DNA from: Numida meleagris
Taxonomy: Eukaryota; Chordata; Aves; Galliformes; Numididae
Direction: 5' to 3'
Length of the DNA: 64,000 nucleotides
Assembly (NCBI RefSeq): GCF_002078875.1
Contig: NC_034421.1
Location: forward strand, 4,607,800-4,671,799
Shown: in pieces, positions 48,201 to 60,989 of the stretch
Layout: every line of letters starts with the position of its first letter
Numbering within the stretch: position 1 is the first letter of the stretch
Made by a program: the position numbers and the translations under genes
Notes under the pieces: model-generated
Seen by the model: only the letters and a program-made list of their open reading frames with translations
What the model was told of the DNA's origin: nothing
Databases searched by the model: none

Positions 48201-48924
48201 CTGCCACAGCAACATGTGAGCTGGAGAAGAGCTTCTCCTACCCCAAACGGGTGACTTCACACAGTTCAGGGGACCCAAACAGCGGCAGTGCTGTCCCTCC
48301 ATGTCCCTCAGGTGTTCCCATGTACACAGAGCACGCTTCCAGCACCTGCCTGCCCTGCAGAGCTCTCACCACCCTCAGCCAAGCCCTTCCCTTCAAAACA
48401 GGAGCAGAGAAGCTCAGCAACTCTTGCTTTTTAATTTCAGTGCTGCCACGCTCACTGACGTCCTCGCTAATCCTCCTGCGGCAGCAGGCTGCTCGTCAAA
48501 ACTCTTCGTTCGCCACTTTGGCATCATCCTGGGGAGCCAGCGGAGCACGGAGATGCTCAATTCCTCCCCCTCCACACACCTTCCATTGTCTTCAGGACTG
48601 ACAGCTCTGATGGGGAGTGGTGATAAAAGCCAGCTGATGCTGTCAGGGCCTGGTACAATTGCACCGCAGGGAAAAAGGTGACCGGCTCTGACTCATCGTA
48701 GCCACCTGGAGCTGGAAATGCCTGGCACGCGTGCTGCCTGCCAGCATGGCTCAACGCAGAGCAATGCAGCTTGGGTGGTTTCTGGTAGGAGTTGACTATA
48801 GATCTTTGAAAAGGTGATGGCCAAATGGTGGCCCAATGTGTGGCCAGCCCTAGAGATGGTAGAAAAACCCACTGGTGAAAAAAAAACAAAGGACTATCTT
48901 GCAGACCTCTGCCAAGGTCTTTAT
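45206..48924. other. intergenic region without a recognised gene (part 3)
   Basis: About 3.7 kb of mixed composition. Several 100-150-codon frames exist on both strands but none resembles a known protein or shows paired splice sites. Nothing else is supported. Confidence 0.55.
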
Positions 48925-49092
48925 TAGCACAGGCTGCTCAGGGAGGTGTTGGGGTCACAGGCCCTGGAAGTGTTCAAGAAATATGGAGATGTGGCACTGA
49001 GGGACATGGTTTGTTGTCGTGATGGGATGGGTTGGGGTTGGACTTGGTGATCTGAGAGGTCTTTTCCAGCCTAAAGGATTCTGTGATTCTAA
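48925..49092 (+). mobile_element. CR1 LINE 3' fragment
   Basis: Contains 'caggctgctcagggaggtgt', 'ccctggaagtgttcaagaaa' and the terminus 'gaggtcttttccagcctaaa' followed by 'ggattctgtgattct'. It is a short 5'-truncated sense copy of the same subfamily type as the one at 17126-17471. Confidence 0.88.
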
Positions 49093-52000
49093 AGCCTGGG
49101 TTGAACTTTTTGGGGCAGGGGATCCAGACTTGAAATGCTCCAGGAGCACCAAGTAGAGAAAGAGGTTCCAATGGGGGAAGCTGATCTGTAATGCAGGCTT
49201 CTGGGTGACATTGAGGAAACAACAAAATGCTGCCCATCCTGGGCAGGTAAGCAGCTGAAATTTCCATTACTGGATGTAGAAACTCAGGGGTCACTTCTGT
49301 TTCATTTTTTAAACTTTTTCCCAAACTTTACATTGAACAAGAGGATGAGTTCCTTCTAAAAATAGGATCTCTCCTGTCACAGCTGGTTAAGTCATACCCT
49401 GTGTCAGGCCCATAAAAAAGGTGCTTCTCAGATGCACTGTTTACAAGGTGCAGGAGATATGCAGACAAGTTTGGCAGATCCTTGTTTGAGCAGTTGGAGT
49501 TGGGACACAGCTATTTCCAACATAGCAAACACAATCATCTCAGCTCCCAGCTCCAGGTCTAGGCTGAGTTAGAAGCCCTGTGCTTTCTAATGACTCAGTT
49601 TCCCCTGGAGGGAGCTGCAATTTCCTTGTGCTTCAGAGCAGTCCCATTCCTGAGCTTCATGAGAAGCAGCAGTTTTAGTGGATCCATCACAAAGCAGCTT
49701 TGCTGTGCTGGAAGTCAACTGGCACAAGATAGAGAGGCCTGGGACATAAAACAAAGCAACTCTACAGCAAGAGAGTGTGTGGATCCCCTACACCAGCTGC
49801 AGGGACATCTGGATGGAGCTGGCTTGGCTTGCAGGGTCACTGGGGTAATGCAGCATGTGTGGCCCCATAGCAGAGCCTCGGGGCAGCAGGAGGTGGTGGT
49901 AGGACCCTGATGCCCTCTCCCTTTTCCTTCTCACCTCTGGGAGCTTCTTTCCATCTCTTCTCCAAACTTTGTGCTGCTCTGGGACTGGGGGCTGCGAGGA
50001 ATCAGTTCTGCTGAAATGATGCAAGTGAAGGTATTTTAAAAAGGTACATATACATATATTAAATAAGATCATTTATGTGATCTGATTTCCCCACAGATCC
50101 ACAAGCAGTTGCATCAGCACAGCTGAGGGGGTGGGAAACCAAAGTGGGGGCAGAAAGGAACAAAAACTTTGCAGTCAGCTCTACCAGAGAGAATTTCCTG
50201 CAGCTCTGCTGAGACCCAGACACCCTCAGCCCTTCAGACCAGGAGAGCCTTTGGTTCTTGTGCATCTCCCTGGGACAGAGCCAGGACTTGGACAGGGGGA
50301 GAGAAGAAGATTTATGTGAAGCCAAACTGGGAGAAGTTTAGTGGGAAGGGAATTGCTACTTGTTCTGGGATAGGCTAAGTATATTCTATCCTTGGAAGGC
50401 AAACCCTTCCTGCTCTGCTCACATAATAGAGATCCTATGGATGTGAGCTGTAGAAGGGTTCTTCTCCATCCCCCATCTCCTGTCCCACTGCCTCCAGCCC
50501 AGGGGCTGATGGAATACTTTGGATTCCCTGGAGGTGGAAACCTTTCTAGAAGAGCAGAGTAGAGTTACTCTCATTCCAGGCTGCTTGGGATCCAACCAAA
50601 GCCTGCTGCCTAATGGGGGATAAGTGAGTATAATGCAGTCAGTCAATAACTTTACGCATAGAGCCCTTTGGATCACTGATTTCCAAAAGACAAGAGTATC
50701 CCTCACGAACCCTGCACCACACTGACTCAGCCCTCAGCCTTTTGACTTTGTTTTTCCTTCCTCACACAGTGACTTGTACTTTTAATTCTTTTTTTTCCCC
50801 CACTTATTCATTTCCACCCCCCCTCCCCCCGAAAAGTTTCCAGCTTGTCAAACGATGCTCCCTCTCCCTGTCTCTTTTCTCTTTGCCTCTTGCAGTGGGA
50901 GGAAAGATAATAATAAAAGGAGAGCCATTTTCAAATAAAAGGCCCCATGTGTTACCTGGGAGCTGTCTCCCAGCATTCAAATACCCAAAGGGGCAGCGAC
51001 CGCTCGGTTGTACCCACCAGGCACTGTGTGTGCGTGGCAATCCTGGGGCAAGCAGGACAAGCTGGGCCTTGTAAAATAGGATTTTGTAAAGTAGGGTTTT
51101 CCTTTACACCTCCCTGCTAAGCATGTCCCTCTCTTTCTTTTCCTCCTGAGGGGGGAAATGGCTGCTCCTGCTACTTCTGCTGCAGTTCCCAGAGTGGATG
51201 GACAGTTCTGGGGGTTTAAGCCGCCTGCCCCAGAATTCCTCATCTCAGCGTCCTTTGGTTGTGCCTGCCATACTGGAGGGAGGTGGGGAGCAGGGGCTGA
51301 AGGGAATGGTGAGGATGTCGGACCCTGCTCAGCTTCAAGCTGGGACATTCAGAAGTTCACCTCTCTCCAGAACCTCTCCATTCTGGCTGCCTTTTTATGG
51401 CCATAGAGGGGAAAAACTGCAGGAGCCCCAAGCCAGTTCCTGTAAGAGGACTGGAAGGGCTCCCCTGGGCCCATAGATGGATGCAGGCAGGAGATGACGG
51501 CCTGCTCTGCCTTGCTCATCCCAGCTCTCTCTGTTCCCTCCGGCTCCGGCACAAAGCTCATTTGACTTTTATGAGGGCTGGAGAGACCAAGCAAACAAAG
51601 CCTGAGGGTTTAGTCAGAGCCAGCGGGTACAGCACGTGCCTGTGCCTTTCTCCCCTCCTTTATTCCCACTGACAGCTCCGGCACGTGGTGCTGCTCAGCT
51701 CCGGAACCTCTCTGAGCCTATTGAGAGGGGCAGGAGAATTTCTTAGCATCTCAGACGGGGCTGTGTTCTTCCAGCTCCGGGCCACTTCTATACCCTCTGA
51801 GCTTTAAGGAAGGCACGGAAAGAAGGGGAGGGATGCTGGGAGTGCCTTGAAGCATGACGATGCTCTATGGAGTGGAAAAATGATTCATGAAACCAAAAGC
51901 TTCCAGGTAGGGAGAACACAGTGTTTCTACTCCCTGTTCTTTCCTAGAGCCCTGCGTTACAGCCAGACATCTCATTTCCAATCTAACAGCAATGGAGATA

Positions 52001-55000
52001 TCACAGAGCTCGAGCTGTGGTCCCCAGAGCTTCAGCCCTGTCCAATGGGCTCTGCCTGGAAGGAGGGGCTGGGGACAATGCCTGGAGCCAGAGCAAAGAA
52101 GCTCCTGTCCCCACGCACTGCTGGGTTGTGCTGGCTGTTACTGCTGGGCCCATGCTCCAGGACAGGGAACGAAGTGTTGCTCATCCATTCATTACAGGAG
52201 TTTTGGGAATTTTTGTAAATAAGCCAAGAACATGAGAAATAGGAATTCCTCCCACTCCAGGCCTTGCCTGACATTACACAGATCCTTTCTTCTTGGCTCC
52301 TTCCTACTTCCTAAATCCTCAGAGAAGTTGTTCCAACAACACACCACCCTGCTCAGCCCTTTCCACCGATGAGCAGCATCCATCAACTCACCATCAATTA
52401 GCCCATCTCCAGAGGCTCTCCTTCCCCAGGTACTGGCCACACAGCTTCAGCACCAGCAAGGAAGGAGACTCCAGCTATGTGGATATATACAGGTATACAG
52501 ACGAGCCCTTACAGCATCTCTTTGTTCCTGCTGACTTTGCGGTGCTCCTGCTTTGGGCTAACACATGCATTGCTCAGGGTCAGCCCCATCCTTATTGCTG
52601 GGAGTCCTGCACTGACAGAGGGGAACCTGACCGTTGTGGCTTTGGTTTTCTTGCTTCTTTTGGGGGAAGTGCAGTACCCTGGGGCCAGGTCAGGTGTGAG
52701 GGATCAGGGGGGTGAGAAATAAGGAAGAAATCAGCTGTGTGTGTTGTAACAGAGGCTGTTCAATAACACAAATATTTTCCAAAGGAAAAATAAAGTAGCA
52801 AGAACTACTGGAAGAAAGGGTATTTCCAGTGCTTGAAGGGAGATCTGGAGAAAGAGAGATCCTTTTCAAGTGTAAAATGGTGCGGGTAGGAACACAGTGC
52901 TGCTCCTTTGATCGGAGCAGGTGGCTGTACCGGGAGGGCTGGAGGGTTCTCCCAGGGCGGAGGAGGAGGATGTGGCAGCGCTGTGGAGGTTTCTTTGTTG
53001 TGTTCTGGCCCTGCAGCAAAGGACACGTTCCTGCCACCTGCCCAGCAGGAGCCGGCAGCAGAAGCTGCAGCCAGGCACACACCTCTGCCCTGTGTTCAGC
53101 GGGGCCGTGCTCTGAGCCCTGCCCATCTGAGCCTGGAGTTTCCTTGCAGCCTTTCTCCGTGGTTTCTCCTGCTTGTTTGTTCCGACACGTGTCCGCTGCT
53201 TTGCATTGGAAAGCATCGCGTAATGACTCCCCTCCACCCGTTCCTCAGCATATCCCCGTGCTTTGCTTTTGTGTTGTTCGAGCTGCAGATTGCTGCTGGT
53301 TTAGTATGTTCTCTCAGTGCTGGTTCTCTCTATGCTAAAAGTGGGCTGCAGGGACAGGATCAAGGCGCAGGAGGAAGGAGGAGGTAACGGCTTGGCCAGG
53401 GCAGCTCTGCAAGGCTGTGCGATGGTCTTGCAAGGGTAATGACGAAGGATGTAAAGTGGTAATACTCATACCCAGGGTGGGGGCAGGAAGGGAGAGGTTA
53501 TGCTGTTCGCTGGCACCTGCTATTTGCTCTCGTCCCCTCCAGCTTTCAGGAGGGCAGCTGGTGTAAATGGTGCTTCCACCTCTCAGGAAGACCTGTGGGA
53601 TGCGATGCTGCACCTTGAGTCCCTGGAATCCTTCCACGGGTTGTGGGAGACCGAGGCTAGCTAATTCCCAGTTCCCTAAGGCAGATGCTGACCAGATGCT
53701 CCAGCGATGATTTACCCAAACCTCAGGAGCGAGCTGCAAGCCATGCTCGGAGCCCAGGGATGCAGCTAGGCAGTGCACACAGTTCTGCTCAGGCAACGCA
53801 AAAGGGAAGGACGGGGGAAGGGGAGGGGGGGCTGCAAATTAATTACCGCTAACGATGCCACCTTCCTGCCGAGCACAGCGATCTCAGCAGAGGGCACAAG
53901 GCTCGGTGTCAGTGAGTGCCCAGGCTGTACGGATGCCTCCTGGCAGCCCTGTGCTGCCCATGGCCCATCTGTTCACAGCAGGAGCTGCGGGGCCATCAGG
54001 CAGTGCCGGATGGAGGCACGCTTTGACTCACGGAGCACAGAGTCCATCATTCCCAGTCACCCCGTTAATTGACACAGTGAAAGAAGCCACATCTCCTGCC
54101 TGATTCTGACCGGCTCTGTAATTGAATTCAGCTCGACATCTCCGTTTCAGCCCCCCGGGGACCTGCCAATTAATGATGGATTTTTTTCTCGCCTTGAGAA
54201 TTTCTAGTTGCTCTCATTCTTTTTATTTAACGGGATCTATTGAGAGAATCGATAGTGGTAAATCTCCCACCCCCATTTCCTACTTTTCCCAAAGGTGCAT
54301 GGTGAAGAAAAGTGCTTGGGCAGTAGGAGAGGGGCAGGTGAATGTCAGGAATGGAAACCTGCACAGCCTTCCTGTCTTTCGTTCATTCATCCTTCCTCCT
54401 GCTCCTCTCAAGACTTTAGTTTCTCCTTGCAGAACTGCTTGTGTGCACTTCACTCAGGATCTAATGAGACTGTTTTAGAAACTGCAATGCTGAATTGGAT
54501 CCTTCATTTTCCCCTCGGAGAGCAATGTCTCTTTAACCTTTCTCCCTTGGCATCCGTCTCTCCCAGCAACCTATTTGCAATCCCTGTTGCTGCAAAGAAA
54601 TCCCAGCGCTGACTGAGTTTGGAATGGGGGTTGCTGGTGACATGGGCTGGAGCATGCGGCATGCAATTTGGGGCTGGCTTAGCCGGTTCCCTCCATCCCT
54701 GACAAGATGTCGAGGTTTTTCACTGCTTCGTGAAAGGGAAAAGCAATTTGCATGTCAAAGAGTGGGAAAGGGCAGCGGACAGTAGCTCTCCAACCTCTTT
54801 TTCTCCCCACTCCCTTCTTCCCCCATGCTTTCCGTTTGGCATTCCTCTGCAGCTAACGAATGATCACTGCATTAAAGCATTCAGTCACCGTGGGAGAGAT
54901 CCTGGGGTTTCATCCCCGTTAGCTTCACCCCTCCTGCGGCGTGCAGAGCTGCCCACACAGAGCTGTTCGGTGCCAGCCCACCCTTCTCCTCCGCACACGG

Positions 55001-55129
55001 TGACGCTCGAGGCTGCACGGGGAGGCGGTGAGGGGATGGCGTGGGGAGAATGTGTCTGAAGCTCTGACTGCTTCAGCGTGCAGGGGTGGATGGGCTGGGC
55101 TTGGGGTTACCCCGTGGAGAGCATGGTAG
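49093..55129. other. intergenic region without a recognised gene (part 4)
   Basis: About 6 kb. It is GC-richer from 52.8 kb on, where overlapping frames of 120-169 codons appear on both strands; these look like composition effects. A C-rich stretch lies at about 50815-50830 and an AT-rich, homeodomain-site-rich block at 54050-54290. No gene is recognised. Confidence 0.55.
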
Positions 55130-55312
55130 CTCCAGTCCCTGCTTGGAGAGATGGGCCACTGACACCGTGCTTGTCCTGGTGGCAGGTGGCAGAGCACCCA
55201 AGGCCAGGCTGGGTGGGCCCTGGGCAGCCTGAGCTGGTGGGAGGCACCCACTCCACGTTTGGAACTGGATGGACGACCTTTGAGATCCCTTCCAACCCAA
55301 CAATTATATGAG
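55130..55312 (+). mobile_element. CR1 LINE 3' fragment
   Basis: Contains 'ggtgggccctgggcagcctg' and ends 'gagatcccttccaacccaac', the CR1 3' terminus, in the sense direction. The 5' side fades into degraded sequence. Confidence 0.8.
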
Positions 55313-57429
55313 ACATACATGGGAAAAGTTGCTCAGGTATTGTAGGACAGCTGGGTCCACTGCAGGTAATGCCTTCCTGTGTGGCTGAAGGCAGAGCATT
55401 TTTCTCACCTCCCCTTTACTCTGTGATTCTTTCCCAGTTTCCAGGAGTTTTTTTTTTCCATGTGCTTTTTCTTCACATGTGGCTGCACAGTCTGCACTTC
55501 TCCTTTGGGGAACCATTCACCACCCACATCTCCTGGAGCAGGAGAGCCAGAAATACACTCCTGTACAAGTGTACAAACAGTGGGATCACAGAATAATAGG
55601 GGTTGGAAGCAATGTTGCTTCCAGCGCAGAGAGGCAGTACCTGCACGGGATGCTGAGGTTGGTTACACCAGGATCTCATAGCATGGCATAGCTCCGTGAT
55701 GTCCCAAATGCACCGGCACCTACCACAGCTGGCAAGAGCAATAACTCACCGTGCATGTGCTAAGGCCCCTTTCAGGGGTCAGGACAGCTCTGGAGGCTGG
55801 GACAGTTATGCTTACTCCCTGTGTTCTGCGTCTATCAGCAGTGAGAAGGGAATCCCTTCTGCTTGCTGAAGCATCCTGCTTGCTGATCATTGCACTGGGG
55901 AGATGTGTGCATCTGTTTTCTGTTCATGGTGTCTTGCTTTCCCAGGGAGAGAGCAGAGAACCATCTGCAGGTCTCAGTTCGGAGAGGTGGGAGCAGGGAT
56001 GCTGCCCAGGGTTGTTCTCTCGTGCCTTGTTTCCTTTGTGGACAGAAAGAAGGTTATCAGGAGGCTGCAGCTGCTCCCAGCTGAGGACAGGACATGCTTC
56101 TGGAGAGGCGGAGAATGTTGGTGCCTGATCGGAGCTCTGGGCTCAGCGTGGTGTAGAGGGATAGAGGGACACTGTGATCTCATGGCCAGGATGGATGGAA
56201 AATCATTGCCATCAGCAGCAGAGGGCTCAGGATGAAAGTCATCATCCTGACGGTCTGTAGAACGGAGCCATTGGTGTAAGTATTGCAACTGTGAGTGGCC
56301 GCAGGCCACTGAAGATGTGTCCCCAGCCCACAGGACAGCTCTCCAGCTGCTCACAAGCAAAGGGCACCCAGCTGCCCTCCCTCACCTCCCTCTCTGCTGC
56401 TTTGTGACCCAGCTGGGTCTCTGCTCCTAGGGAGCCTCCTTTCTGCCCTGCTGCATCCCGAGAGCCCTGGGGGCCCAAAGAGATGTCCATGGATCGAAGC
56501 TATGTGGCCTGAAGGAAGGGAGGCAAATCCATCTGGGCTGGGGGTGATCCTGTTAGCATGGTGCATTAGTGGGGAAATCGAGTTAAAGGGTTGGATGAAG
56601 GATGCTGAGGAGTCAGTGGAGACTTCCAGTCTGCCTAATGGGCACTGTCCCCTGGGTTTTTAGCCCTCTCGTGAAGCCAGGACATGCTGTTTTTAGACCG
56701 TGCATTAACTCGACACTAAGTGGCTTCCTAGAAGCAGGTGGGGATGAAGAAGCCAGGAGCTGGAAGGAAGCACTAAAGAGCAAGTCTGATGCTGGATCCG
56801 AGCTCCTCTCTGCTCCCTCCCTGAGCGTGATGAAGAGCCTGCATGCTCCAGCCACGGCTACGACATGGTGCTGACACAACAGCCCCAGCCCTTCCCTAGG
56901 ACCATCATGCCCTTGGAGGCACCTTCCTGCACGAGGAGTTGGGCAGCAGCAGCATCAGGCTCCCCCCGGCACAGGGCGCCTTACCTTTGCGTAATAAGGT
57001 TAAATCACTGCCTCATTAGAGCCCTCAAATTAAGTCACCACCTTGCTGGATCAATACTGTTTTCCATGATGCACTCGTGACACTGAGCTCGGGAGATGGA
57101 TTGATGCTGGGAGGCTGAAGCGCTGCAGGGCAGCTCCAGTTAGACCCTGGGTTTGTTGTCAGGGGAAAAACAGCAAATTTCCATGGAGGGGAGAGGCGGG
57201 AGGTTGGTGGAATGGGGGGATGCTGTCAGGCAGGGTGGTCCTGGCATGCCCATATTTCCCAGGCTCAGGGCTTGTTTTAGAGGTGCACGGCTACAACAGG
57301 GACATAAGATGGTCCTTGTCTCCAAGGAGGTCACAGCAGCAGTGATCTCAAGCAGTGTCTGAGCCGAGAGCTTAGACAAAGGGGTCCTCCAGTTGCCTTG
57401 TGTAGCAATCAGAAGGACTAACGCGATGG
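55313..57429. other. intergenic region without a recognised gene (part 5)
   Basis: About 2.1 kb. A 24-base piece at 55585-55608 resembles a CR1 end but is too short to call. An AT-rich stretch with TAAT cores lies at 57000-57060. No gene is recognised. Confidence 0.5.
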
Positions 57430-57712
57430 AAATAGCATTACAAAAGATGGAAGGAAAACACAGCACTCACCTGGATTGGAAGATTTTGGGCTCGCAAGGA
57501 AAGGCTCCCCCCAAGGAGGGATCTCCAAGAAGAGATCCTTCCTCAGGGGCAGTCAGCCCTTAAATGGGGCTGAAGAGGGGTGGAGCCTGGCTCCACCCCC
57601 TTCTGGTTGCACAGGTGAATTGCCTTCACCTGTGCTCCCAGGGCTGAGTGGGTCTTTCCTCCAGGTGCTCAATCAGTGGTTCAGGCCATGACTCAGCAGT
57701 TCCCATACACCT
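57430..57712 (-). mobile_element. dispersed LTR-like repeat, copy B
   Basis: Second copy of the element at 20870-21287. Read on the minus strand, it has a perfect 11-bp inverted repeat with a 1-base spacer at 57577-57599 (GGGGTGGAGCC arms), then the TATA-like TTTAAG at 57564-57559, the block GGAGATCCCT and a strong splice donor at 57470 (CCAG|GTGAGT), followed by GTGTTTTCC. The two copies are clearly diverged from each other, so they are separate, old insertions. The family name is unknown to me. Confidence 0.6.
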
Positions 57713-60700
57713 TGACACCTCTGCAAAGCCACTAACTGGTGCCCACCAAGTTTGCTGTGGTTCAGCTGGGCACTGGAGCTGAGCAAGGAGTCCCTGGGCA
57801 GACTTTGTAGTGAATTTCAGGGCGGTTTGGGATCTGTACTCTGATCTGCAGCCAGGCCACAGCAAGTCTGTGGCCAGCACGGATCCTGGCAGTCCCAAAT
57901 CCCACCCCCGGGTGCTTGCAGCTCAGCCAGCTCCCCACGCAGCGACTCACAGCAGACACCCCATCCCTTTCCAGGGGGACCAGAGGCCACCCACCCTGCT
58001 GCAGGCACTAAGGACCTCTCCAGTAGGTGGACTGGGGGCAGAGGGCTAACCCTCCCAGGCCAATTCTGCCTCTGCAAAATGTCTGTGCACAATCAGAGCC
58101 TGCTGTGGAGCCAGCACTTCTCAGCCCCTCACTGGGAGCAGAGGGGTCAGAGGAGCAGCTTTCCTCTTTCCCATCCCACAGAGTTGATCTCCTCCTGCCC
58201 TCAGGATGCCCACATCTCTGTCAGACCAGAACACCTGTGGGGTGGTTGATTCTTTTTCCTCTCTTTTTTCCCACTCTCTTCTCCACTCTGGTCAGCCCCA
58301 TGCAGCTGTGGCATTGTGGATGATGTGGCACTGATATCCTCTGCTACTTGTTTTGAGACTTATCATCTCTGGCTTGCTTAAAAATCCTTTTTCCTTCTGT
58401 GTTAAGGGTCCTCTTAGAAGGAGAACCATGGCCAGGAGAGCTGGGGTGGCACTGCCAGGGCAGCAGGGCTGTCCCCAGGAGGCAGAGCTGAGCTCTGTGC
58501 TCCTCATCCCTGTCTCGCTACCAAGGAAGAGAAAAACACTCCTGCTGAGCATGGCCAGAAATAGCCCAGCCCTTGAGCAGCCAAAAAGCTTCCAAGGGGA
58601 AATTTTTCAAGTGCTGGGAATTTGGCCTCTCAGCTGTGCTGTGGGCTCCTGTGCTGTCCTGATGCCCAGGCAGGGAAAGGCAGAGCCTGAACGCAGCTCT
58701 CCCCAGCCTTTCTGCCTCCCAGCACCATCCCCACCAGCACCACCACAGCTCCTGCCTTGAAAGGGCTCAGGCACAGGGGATGGGCATCGCATCCCCATGG
58801 GATGTGCTTCTGGGGCCCCAGCATCCCCCAAAAGCCCATCACTGGTGTAGGATGCCCCTGAGATGAGACTGCTTTGAAGTGAGAGTCCATTGTGTGGTCA
58901 TGCCTAGTGGGAATGTAATAAGGATGGATAAGCCCAATCAGTCCCATTGCCCATGGGAGGGAGGAGCAGGGGGCATCTCCTGTCTCAGGGAAGGGCAGCT
59001 GATCTCTGTGCTGTCCAGATGGGATCTGAATCGCACTGCCAAGCAAATGGTCTCCCAGTGGCACACACTGAGAGGCTGCAGGGAAGATAAGCGTTGCTTC
59101 ATTGCTCTGGTCCCACTGCTCACTCACCCACAGGGACCTCCTGACCAGCGTTTCCACGAGTCAGCACCCTCCAAGCACCCCACAGCAAGGGCACCGCGCA
59201 GCAGATGCTCAGAGGAGGAGACGCCTCGGCACACGGCAGCAGCTTTGCTGCAGCTCCTGGGGCAGCTCAAGGCTATTCCATCCTTTATTTGGGGATAGGA
59301 CACCGTGCACTGCCAGGCTTTGGGCACCTCCAGGCAAGGCGCAGCCTGTGGAATTCTGCCGTGTTCCCAGTCAGTCCCTGTGCACCCCAAACTGGAGCTG
59401 AGCACCAGCACACAGTGTGGGTGCGTGTAGGAGGTCACTCAAGACATGCTGGCTTTGCAAAACAGATCCCGTGATGAATATAGGATCGTCTATTTTAAGT
59501 TTTATAGGGGGCATTTTCCTTTGCCAGGAGCTGGAGAATAGAGAACCCGGGTACCATCTGCCCAGGGGACTGGTGAATCATCCTATTTTCCAGTTAACCG
59601 CACTTGTTTGCTTTGGGAGATCTCCAAGTGAAGGGGGAAGAAAAAGAAAACCCAACCCGTGGATCTTTTCCCACACAATAAGAAAAATGCTTTTTTTTAT
59701 TTTTTTTTATTCTTATTTTTTTTTATTTTGGGGGCTTTTTTTAATATATATTTTTTTCTCTACGAAAGCCAGTGTGTCAACTCTACTTTTCCTTAGCAGT
59801 GGGCTGGATATAAATAGGCAGTGGAGTCATGACGCCTTCAGAAGAACCAGGTGTGGCCTGGGGAGGGGTGAGGGGATTCAGGCCAGGGGGAGAGAGACCA
59901 AAGCCAGCTCTGCGAGGTCGGGTGGGATTTTTGTCCCATGACCACAGTGGGATGAGGGGAGCTGCTTCCCCCCCTGCCTCCTCGTTTCCCAGTGTGCTGC
60001 AATGGGAGGCAGGAGGCTCTCTGATGGATGTCCCAAAATTCAAGTTCTCATCCATGTGACCAGGATGGGCCCATTGAGCACCAGGAGGTGGGTGGTTTGT
60101 AGACCTGAGCCACGTGGAGCTGGAGGCATGCTCAAGAGCAGGAGCAGCAGTAGGGAAAGGACATCAAGGGGCTGGGCTCCTGCCCTCTCTGTGGGTGTGT
60201 TCCTGCAGCCTCCTCTCTTTGTTTCCTGCTCAGATCTGTATCTCCTGCTTTAGCGCCATACCATGTGGTGAGCACGCTGGGTTGTTTGGAAGGAGAGTGT
60301 TTGTTTGGGACTTTGATGTCTCCATCTACTTTGCAAGCCACTTGGCCTCCTGGAGCACCAGAGGTGCAGCTGAAGCCAGCGTCCCAGGTCTGCTGGCAGG
60401 AGGCTTTGGTGGCCAACCCTTCACAAAGGGGGTGGGAATGGGCTGGGCTCAGATGGGCTCTGTGCCTGGGGGGCTGCAGGTGGAAAAGGGAATGAGGCAG
60501 CCTAGCATGCAGCATCTCCCTGCTGCAGGAATATCTCAGCTGATGAATGAAAAGATCCCAGATTGTCAGTCTTCCTCATTGCGATGGGACTGTCTGGTCT
60601 CACTGCCACTGCATTGCTTTGTATCACCATAAGTAATACCATAAGTTGCAACTGCAAAAAGTTTGGCCGGCCTCAGCATGACCTTCCATGGGCATTTGTT

Positions 60701-60989
60701 TGCCTGCTTGGAAATGATGTGGTATCTGCAAGGAGATGCCAACTTTACATAGAGAAAGGATGCTGCACAGCAGGGAGGGGCAGCGCGCCCGGCCAGAACC
60801 AGGGGCTGGGATTTGGGCCTTTTGTTTCCAGATTGAAGGTGAGGGCATTTTCTCCCTTCTACTTACACAAAAACTTGCAGTGAAAAAAACAACCCATGTG
60901 GAAACTTCAGCCTCGCCCACGAGGAAGGAACCTTCCATCAACAAGATAATGCATACGGGGGGAAAAAACACATCGTTTTCTGCTTGGCC

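Noticed and set aside
52829..53387. Overlapping frames of 120-169 codons on both strands
   Set aside because: The region is GC-rich, the frames overlap on both strands, none shows known homology and no exon-intron structure fits.
55583..55617. Short CR1-like end ('cacagaataataggggttgg')
   Set aside because: Similarity stops after about 25 bases and the expected following CR1 sequence is absent.
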